Origin: Cyclostephanos tholiformis
Lineage: Eukaryota; Bacillariophyta; Thalassiosirophyceae; Thalassiosirales; Thalassiosiraceae
Direction of reading: 5' to 3'
Length of the DNA: 10,522 nt
Assembly: GCA_036939975.1 (NCBI GenBank)
Contig: JALLPB010001257.1
Location: 1 to 10,522 of the forward strand
Both the position numbers and the translations under genes were made by a program. The notes under the pieces are model-generated. The model worked only from the letters and a program-made list of their open reading frames with translations, searched no databases and was not told the origin of the DNA. Positions within the stretch are counted from its first letter, which is position 1, and each line of letters begins with the position of its first letter. Below are positions 1 to 5,921 of the stretch, in pieces.

Positions 1-237
1 ATTACCTGCTCAAATCCGATTCTAGGGCAGATTCGATATTAGCTGCGACAGATCTGCATGGTGAGGTTCCAAATCTCTCTCGCCGGATCAATCGGTTGTT
101 CTTCGCGCCAAAAAAATTATAGTACGTAAGGTGGTAGGTAGTGTTGGTGGGACAAGAGGTCGAAAACGATGTGACGACTTCGGCACTGGCTTACTCTATC
201 CTAAGTCGGCAAATAATAATAATACACTCCAAACGCC
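1..237 (+). promoter_or_regulatory. 5' region of the DGAT2-like gene
   Basis: This is the non-coding sequence upstream of the acyltransferase start. An in-frame TAA at 220-222 closes the reading frame just before the ATG at 238, so the protein does not extend further left without an upstream exon. It holds an E2F-like site at 102-113, listed separately. I see no clear TATA box at a sensible distance, and the transcription start cannot be placed from sequence alone. Confidence 0.45.
102..113 (+). promoter_or_regulatory. E2F/DP-like binding site
   Basis: The sequence TTCGCGCCAAAA matches the E2F/DP consensus (TTTSSCGC followed by an A-rich side) closely. It lies about 125 nt upstream of the DGAT2-like start codon. 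E2F sites are known to drive growth and cell-cycle genes in plants and animals; use in this organism is inferred. A single short motif can occur by chance. Confidence 0.35.
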
Positions 238-1268
238 ATGCTGCGCAACAATACCAATAAGAGCCTGCCTCGATGGCTCCTCGGGATGGTCGTAACATCC
301 ATCTTCACGCTTGCCTATCTCCTCGTACCGATTTACTTGCTATCTGCCATCGCAGCCCTCGTCTTCCTATACCCCACGACCAAGTCCTCGCTGATGTACG
401 CGTTGCCGATGCTCGCGTCGACATTCGTCAGGCCCCGTGCCTCCCCCCTCGCCATGCGACTGATCAGTCCGATGCTCGATTACTTCGACTACGAGGCAAT
501 ATACCTCGACGAGACCGTAAGGTCGAGCGGTAAGAACTACATATTCGTCGCCCAACCTCACGGGGTGCTGAGTTTCGTGGGCATGTGCTCGGCCGCGTCG
601 AAACCGATGGACATCCTTCGCGTGCCCACCGCCGCCGCGTCGGTGGTATTGCGTATGCCCATCCTCAAGAATCTCATGGGCATCTTCAATCTAATTGATG
701 CATCGGCCGTCAGTCTCAGGGCGCATTTGAGGGGGGGTGGGTCCGTCCTCATTTACGTCGGGGGCATCGCCGAGCTATTTAAGACCTGTCGGAACGAGGA
801 ACGTCTATACCTGACGAACAGGAAGGGTTTCATCAAGCTGGCGTTGACGGAGGGTGTGGACGTAGTGCCCGCGTACCTATTCGGGAACTCCTCCGTCCTA
901 TCGGTATTGAAGCACGGGCCCCTGGCGTCGTTGTCGAGGAAGATGCAGGCATCGCTGACGATATTCTGGGGCAAATTCCTTTTGCCTATCCCAAGAGACG
1001 AAAAGGTAACAGTGATCATTATTTACACTTTTTTCTCCCTCGATCAATGATTGTTCACGTTCGTGTTCTCATTGACGCATCTCCATCACTACCTGCATAG
1101 CTCCTGTATGTGGTTGGTAAACCCATTAGTCTGCCACAAATTCCGCATCCTAAGCAAGAAGATATTGACAAATGGCACGCGATTTACGTTAATGAAGTGA
1201 GGTCACTATATGAGACATACAAAGAGAGAGTTCCCATGTACAAACACAAGAAATTATTCATTGACTAA
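238..1268 (+). CDS. DGAT2: Diacylglycerol acyltransferase type 2 (DGAT2/MOGAT family)
   Basis: Members of this ER-membrane family move an acyl group from acyl-CoA to diacylglycerol (or monoacylglycerol), the last step of triacylglycerol synthesis. Two exons, 238-1005 and 1101-1268, join in phase 0 to give 311 aa, near the usual 310-390. Residues ~14-44 are strongly hydrophobic and fit the N-terminal membrane hairpin. The active-site motif reads QPHG at 106-109, where animals and fungi have HPHG and plants have EPHS-like forms; the second His is kept. The family block with GG, then RKGFIKLAL (195-203) and VPAYLFGN is clear. Exon 2 carries the typical end YVVGKPI followed by PHP and a Tyr/Lys-rich tail. 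The ATG at 238 is the first after an in-frame stop (TAA 220-222). The family call is firm; DAG, MAG or wax-alcohol preference cannot be read from sequence. Confidence 0.9.
1006..1100 (+). other. Intron of the DGAT2-like gene
   Basis: This 95-nt GT-AG intron has donor AAAAG|GTAACA and acceptor GCATAG|CTCCTG. Reading through it ends at a stop at 1048-1050 after 14 unrelated residues. Removing it restores the conserved DGAT2 C-terminus (LLYVVGKPI) in frame. Confidence 0.85.
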
Positions 1269-1364
1269 CGCTGTCAATAGCCAACAATCAGATAGTGTAC
1301 AATATATATGCTAAGCGTTGGATTATCAGATGACGTGACACAAAACAATGCATCCTACCAACCT

Positions 1365-2296
1365 CTACTTCCTTCGACATATTACCATCAGCAGGTCGCG
1401 AATGTTCGCGTTTCCGGTATCGTACGATCGCACGACCTCCACGCGAAGACGAAGACCCGCGAGGGGCGATTCGTTGTCGTTGTAATCGTCGTAGTCGCCC
1501 GACGATGACAGCGCCTCGCACGCCGAAATGAATGCGTCCGTTCCACCTCCCACGCCGAAGTAAAACCTCTTGGTGGCAACTAGTCCAATGCCGACCTCAA
1601 CTCTCAGGTGACGTAACATGAGAAATGCGGTATCCAGGCAAGATTCCGTCGTGTAGGTCGTTTCGGACGCCAGGATCAGGTCGAAGCGATCCGATACCGT
1701 CATCCTCCCCCCAACTCGTCGTTGTCGTAGTCGTATTCGCTTTCTCCGTCGTAATTCATCGTCGTCGTTATCGTCGAACATTCCCCCCAATGATGGCGAC
1801 GGCATGGCGACGGAGGTAGGAGGTAACGATATCGCATCGCTCGATAGCATATATGATAGACCCATCCAATCCCCGGACACAAAGATCGAGCGCTCACGGA
1901 CCAGGGTGGCGGGCCGCCGACGCGCGACGTCATAGTCCGGTTTTGACGATATATGCGACGGCGCGACGTCGCGGCCGTCGTCTTCGTCGTGATCGAACGT
2001 CGTCCCAGTCGATGGGTCCTTCGCTATCGGTAATCGCATTCGCGATGGACCGCGATCGACGTTCAGGCATGCGTTTGGGATCGTGGCGCGACGTATGACG
2101 AAGTCGTTGAAATCGGAAAATACGACTATCGGGATGTCGTCGTCGTCGACGCTCGACGATGAGCGTAGCGCACCCTCCCGAAGAATCAGGCACCCCGGCA
2201 GGCCGTGTCCGCATCCTAGCTCAAGGGTGGATCCGCATGGTCCGATCGCCCTCGTGATAGCCGATCGGATCGACGACAACGACGACCACGACGACC

Positions 2297-2330
<34 letters not shown>

Positions 2331-2644
2331 TGCGTCCATCTCATCATCGTGGTTTTCGTCCATCGCGTAACCGTCCTCGACTATGATCGACGCGAGGTAA
2401 CGACATAGATCGAGGGAGCATTCCCACACCTTCAATCCACCCTCGTACACACCCGGGATGAGGTCCGTGGCGGCGCCATCATCATCGTCGCGCGGGGGAC
2501 GTTGGTCGGCATCGTCGTCGTCGTCGTCGTCGTCGTCGACGGCACGGGCGACGGGCGGTCTCGCGCGGTCGTCGACGACTACGTATCGCAATCCCTCCAT
2601 GTGGGAATCGACTCGCGGGTCGATGGCGAGAACGCGAACGGGAA

Positions 2645-2676
<32 letters not shown>

Positions 2677-2927
2677 TCGACGATGCGGCAAGCGTTCGCG
2701 TTTGCGATGCACCGATCCATCATCCTCGCGAGGATGGCGGTCGTCGTCGACGTTCGGTCATCGGCGGCGGAGACGACGACGGGCGATGATGAATCCTCGC
2801 CCGCTACTCCATTGCACCCTGCACTGTCGTCCCTCGCTCCATCTCCTCCATATCCTCCATCTCCCCCATCCATTGCGATGGGGGGAAATTCGAACTTGAA
2901 GGCCGACGACGGAGCCAAAGCCGACAT
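1365..2927 (-). CDS. METTL18: Protein-histidine N-methyltransferase, METTL18/Hpm1 type
   Basis: The family methylates one histidine of ribosomal protein uL3 (RPL3) using S-adenosylmethionine and influences 60S assembly and translation. The 520-aa protein starts with an F-x-F-x-F stretch (KFEFPPIA, ~11-18) like the N-termini of METTL18 and yeast Hpm1, which supports the ATG at 2927. Family marks follow in order: DLIPGVYEGGLKVWEC (155-170), SAM-binding motif I LELGCGHGLPG (235-245), FSDFND (270-275), TIPN (~282-285), SGDW (~351-354), SETTY (421-425, usually SETIY) and KRFYFGVGGG (453-462). No intron is needed. It is longer than the usual ~370 aa because of Ser runs (~86-94, 200-210), Asp runs (131-138) and a basic/acidic insert at ~385-407. 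The stop at 1365-1367 lies about 100 nt from the convergent DGAT2 end. The substrate is inferred from the family. Confidence 0.88.
2271..2331. repeat. (GAC)n microsatellite inside METTL18 coding sequence
   Basis: A run of GAC triplets with a few GACCAC interruptions. Read on the minus strand it gives serine (TCG) codons with occasional Trp, forming the Ser-rich linker at residues ~200-217 just before the SAM-binding motif. Copy number is likely variable between alleles. Confidence 0.85.
2511..2540. repeat. (TCG)n microsatellite inside METTL18 coding sequence
   Basis: About nine to ten TCG triplets on the plus strand. On the minus strand they are read as GAC, giving the poly-Asp run at residues ~131-138. 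It is the same triplet family as the neighbouring runs but in the opposite orientation, so it encodes Asp instead of Ser. Confidence 0.85.
2645..2676. repeat. (GAC)n microsatellite inside METTL18 coding sequence
   Basis: A third uninterrupted run of GAC triplets. The minus strand reads it as TCG, giving the poly-Ser run near residues 86-94. Confidence 0.85.
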
Positions 2928-3142
2928 TTTTATTTGGGGGAGGAGCGGAGGAGAGTGTTAGGTAATAATATTCGGTGCGGACCGGACAGACGTACCTACA
3001 AGAACTCCTTCCCGCCAAAATTTACTGGCCTGGCCTTCGTCTGGCACACTCTCTCTTAGCGGGCCATCCAGCGCCACCACCAAAATTACGGGACACTATC
3101 GTACTACAGTGTAGTAGGAGTAATACTTCGCGAAACAAAACC
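2928..3142. promoter_or_regulatory. Shared bidirectional promoter of METTL18 and NOC3
   Basis: The two genes are divergent, with start codons about 215 bp apart, so the interval must contain both promoters and both 5' UTRs. It includes a purine-rich tract next to the METTL18 start (2936-2957) and an E2F-like site at 3009-3020. No obvious TATA box is seen. An open reading frame extends left from NOC3 to an ATG at 2975, but that stretch has no conserved look and I treat it as 5' UTR. Confidence 0.65.
3009..3020 (+). promoter_or_regulatory. E2F/DP-like binding site in the shared promoter
   Basis: TTCCCGCCAAAA contains the E2F core TTCCCGCC. It lies about 82 nt from the METTL18 ATG and about 123 nt from the NOC3 ATG. 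A similar site is present before the DGAT2-like gene. Function is inferred from motif match only. Confidence 0.35.
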
Positions 3143-5554
3143 ATGGCCGCGGAAAGGATTGGGATGAAACGAGGCCGATCGGCGTCGTCGTCGTCGTCTT
3201 CGTCAGCATCGAAAAAGAACAGGGGTAAAAATGCCAGCGACTCGTCGTCGAAGAATACACCATCCACGAGACGTCAGAAGAGGGCGGCGTCGTCGTCCGC
3301 CTCCCCCGGGGGTGCGGTCGGGGCGGTCCGCGCGTCGTCGACTACGCCCGCCCGCCGCGCCGCCGCCGCCGCCGCCGCCGCCGTCGCCGGATGGGACGTC
3401 CCCCTCGAGACGCTGATGCCTCAATCCCGCATTGATCTCATCGCGGACCTAAGCGAGTCGATACTCGAGGATCCGATCGGGTCGTTGACGAGCTCGCGAT
3501 CCGACGCGTCGAACGTTCGCGGCGGGAGGAGGGGGGGGGGGGGCAAGGTGGACGAGGACGACGGGGGGGGTACGAAGACGGACGTAGGAGCAGGCGGCCC
3601 AAAGAAGGCGCCGATATATCGCAAGACGCCATCGAAAATGAGCAAGCTCCTCGACTTGGCGACGTTGTCAAATAACGGACACGACGCCCACGCGGCTCGA
3701 TTGGGACTACTGTCCCTCCTGGCCATTTTTCAGGACATACTGCCCGCCTATCGGATACGTTTGCCGACCGAGGCGGAATTGAGCGTTAGGGTATCGGCGG
3801 AGACGAAGGCCACGTGGGATCACGAACGTAGACTATTGCAGTATTATCAGAGGTACCTTCAACTGTTGGAGCGGACGTGGGAGGAGGGAAAGTTCGGACG
3901 CAGGTGGGCGTTGGACGACGTGAGGAAGAGGAATGGTAAGGGGAGGAACGCGGAGGCGGGGGGCGTAGGAGGAAGAGGAGGAGGTTCTCCCCCCACGACC
4001 CTCGCCGCCACCGCCATACTCGCGCTTTCCGCGCTTCTGCGTACGTGTTACAACTTCAACTTCCGCGCCAATCTCCTACGGATAATCGTCCGTCAAGCGA
4101 ATCGGCGCTCGTCTGGGGAGATACGATCGGCATGTTGCGACGCCCTATCGGCCGTGTTCGCGTCGGACGTCATGGGAGATGCGTCGCTGGAGGCCGTTAG
4201 GATGATGTCGAGAATGATCAAGGAGCGCGAGTACGGCACCGCGAATATGCATCCCGATGCGCTCAATACGTGGCTATCTCTCCCGCTGCGGGTGCACGAG
4301 GATGAGGCCGCCGCCGCAAGACTGGCGTCCGCGGCCAAGGCCAAGAGGGCGAAGAAGTCGCAATCGGCGAGGGAGGGACTCGACATCGAGAGGGAGATGA
4401 AGGAGGGGGATGCGACGGTGGATAGGCTCGAGTTGGCGAAGAATCAGGCCGACACGTTGCACACGATCACCCTCGCCTACTTTCGCATACTGAAGTCGGT
4501 GTCTTCGGGGGTAGTGGCCGGCGCATCGATCGGTAACGTGAAGAAGGCGGGCGATCGCGCGACGTCTTCCTCGGAGCTGGCGTTGCTACCCTGCGCCCTC
4601 CGTGGCCTCGCCAAGTTTTCGCATCTGATTCACCTGGATGCCGTAGTCAACCTGCTGGGGGTGCTCAAGGATCTGTTAAAAAACGCATCTTCCCTGCCGC
4701 CCGACGTTGCGATCAATTGTATTTTGTGCGCCCTTAAGACCTTGCGCGGGCCCGGCAGGGAGGCGTTGCCAGTCGACCCCAAAGAGTACCTCATACCGCT
4801 GTACAACCTTCTCCCGAGGCTGGGAAGTGTCAATATCACAACGGGAAACGGAGTAGAGAAGGATGACCTTGCCATCGCCAACGGTTCGGGTAATGGGGGA
4901 AGGGACGGGACGATCGAGGCCGCAATACAATGCCTGGACCACGCCTTCCTACACCGGCGGGAGCTGTCGACGTCGCGCCTCGCAGCTTTCGTCAAAAGAC
5001 TCCTTACCGCCGCGCTTCACTGCCCGCCACAATCGTCCGTCCCACTGCTAGCGTGCGCCCGACAGATATCTTCTCGGTACTCGAACTCGTCGTCGTCAAA
5101 ATTAATGCGCATGCTCGAGAACGAGGATGATGTCGTGGCCGAAGGGGTCTTCGTGCCGGACGCGGAGGATCCAGAGCACAGCAACGCCCACGCCACCTCG
5201 TTGTGGGAACTTGCATTGATGAAGTACGCGATCCATCCCGCGGTGGCGGAACAATCATCGATGATGGCCGAGGGGCGTCCACCCAAATTACCGGCAGAAT
5301 CGCCGTGTAGAATTTGGGCAAGCATGTGCCGAGACGCGCAAGAGGGATTCATATCATCAAACGGGGTTGCATGGAAGAAGCATCCTTTGGACAATGCGAA
5401 GGGTCGACCATCGAATGAGGCAGAGGAGCTGATTGATGGTAGTAGATGGAAGAGAAGGCAGCAACGACGGAATCGGGATCAGATCCGATTTATCACGCCA
5501 AGAAAAACGGGGGGTTGGCATTTGCTGCCAGCGACGTCTTATTCAATGCTTTGA
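3143..5554 (+). CDS. NOC3: Nucleolar complex protein 3 (NOC3), 60S subunit assembly factor
   Basis: NOC3 pairs with NOC2 in the nucleolus and nucleoplasm to mature and export pre-60S particles; in yeast it also acts at replication origins. I chose the ATG at 3143 (context AAAACCATGGC), giving 803 aa against ~800 in human. Residues 1-80 are basic and Ser/Ala-rich, with likely nuclear signals (KKNRGK, RRQKR) and a poly-Ala run. The NOC3p domain lies at ~160-250 (KMSKLLDLA, LGLLSLLAIFQDILPAYRIR, YYQRYLQLLE). A CYNFNFRANLL block sits at ~302-312, basic AKAKRAKK near 398-405, and the CBF/Mak21 domain at ~592-703 ends in DPEHSNAHATSLWELALMKY plus HP. Coding is continuous across a 13-G tract. The last ~35 codons, ending at the TGA 5552-5554, look unlike protein and may be a frame error; see the entry at 5446-5634. 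Confidence 0.88.
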   Translation: MAAERIGMKRGRSASSSSSSSASKKNRGKNASDSSSKNTPSTRRQKRAASSSASPGGAVGAVRASSTTPARRAAAAAAAAVAGWDVPLETLMPQSRIDLIADLSESILEDPIGSLTSSRSDASNVRGGRRGGGGKVDEDDGGGTKTDVGAGGPKKAPIYRKTPSKMSKLLDLATLSNNGHDAHAARLGLLSLLAIFQDILPAYRIRLPTEAELSVRVSAETKATWDHERRLLQYYQRYLQLLERTWEEGKFGRRWALDDVRKRNGKGRNAEAGGVGGRGGGSPPTTLAATAILALSALLRTCYNFNFRANLLRIIVRQANRRSSGEIRSACCDALSAVFASDVMGDASLEAVRMMSRMIKEREYGTANMHPDALNTWLSLPLRVHEDEAAAARLASAAKAKRAKKSQSAREGLDIEREMKEGDATVDRLELAKNQADTLHTITLAYFRILKSVSSGVVAGASIGNVKKAGDRATSSSELALLPCALRGLAKFSHLIHLDAVVNLLGVLKDLLKNASSLPPDVAINCILCALKTLRGPGREALPVDPKEYLIPLYNLLPRLGSVNITTGNGVEKDDLAIANGSGNGGRDGTIEAAIQCLDHAFLHRRELSTSRLAAFVKRLLTAALHCPPQSSVPLLACARQISSRYSNSSSSKLMRMLENEDDVVAEGVFVPDAEDPEHSNAHATSLWELALMKYAIHPAVAEQSSMMAEGRPPKLPAESPCRIWASMCRDAQEGFISSNGVAWKKHPLDNAKGRPSNEAEELIDGSRWKRRQQRRNRDQIRFITPRKTGGWHLLPATSYSML
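3531..3543 (+). repeat. 13-G homopolymer in the NOC3 coding region
   Basis: Thirteen consecutive G residues encode part of a Gly-rich linker between the N-terminal tail and the NOC3p domain. The frame is right on both sides, so the length as read is compatible with function. The tract is prone to slippage and sequencing error. Confidence 0.8.
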
Positions 5555-5634
5555 GAGATATAGTCGAGAATAAAATCAAACATAATACAGGAAACACGGA
5601 TGGCGAAAATCCGAATGCTAATGTTAATATTTAA
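5446..5634 (+). other. Possible true C-terminal frame of NOC3
   Basis: From just after a TAG at 5443-5445, this frame is open for 62 codons to a TAA at 5632-5634. It overlaps the end of NOC3 in another frame. It reads as plausible protein, with a helix-like stretch (FAASDVLFNALRDIVENKIK) and a hydrophilic Asn-rich end, while the annotated frame ends in an Arg-rich then Trp/Pro/Tyr-containing tail that looks random. A one-base indel near 5446-5460, or a small intron whose length is 2 mod 3, would join the two. I cannot tell a sequencing error, a real mutation or splicing apart. Confidence 0.35.
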
Positions 5635-5824
5635 TACAAACTACTTATCCTAGCTTCATGTGCTGCTGCCTGCACTTGTTTGCACTTGCAACCATTCCTA
5701 AACTGACTATCCTAAGCCACAATTTGTGTGTTCAACTCACACCTAGCGAAAATTTCTTAAGTTCAATATTTGCTTCCCCTCATATCTTCTGTATCGTACT
5801 TTATGTCCTCCATAACTATTTCAT
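5635..5824. other. AT-rich gap between convergent 3' ends
   Basis: NOC3 ends from the left and the esterase-like gene ends from the right. The stretch is AT-rich and should hold both 3' UTRs. AATAAA occurs nearby at about 5570-5575 inside the alternative NOC3 tail. No gene-like signal is seen. Confidence 0.5.
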
Positions 5825-5921
5825 TTACATGATTGAAGACGTTTTCGCGGTTTCTAATTCAAATCCTACTAGACGAGGATCAGTAGGAGATTGAGATGTT
5901 GGCTCCGTAGTCTCTGGTGTC

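Noticed and set aside
2975..3142. Extension of NOC3 to an upstream ATG at 2975
   Set aside because: The 56 extra residues look like translated UTR and lie in the short divergent promoter. The ATG at 3143 has much better context and gives the normal family length.
5858..5870. tRNA B-box-like sequence AATTCAAATCC
   Set aside because: The leading GG is absent, no acceptor or anticodon stem is seen, and it lies in the coding tail of the esterase-like gene.
5658..5894. Plus-strand open frame of 78 codons
   Set aside because: It is hydrophobic and AT-driven and overlaps the 3' end of the opposite gene tail; no support.
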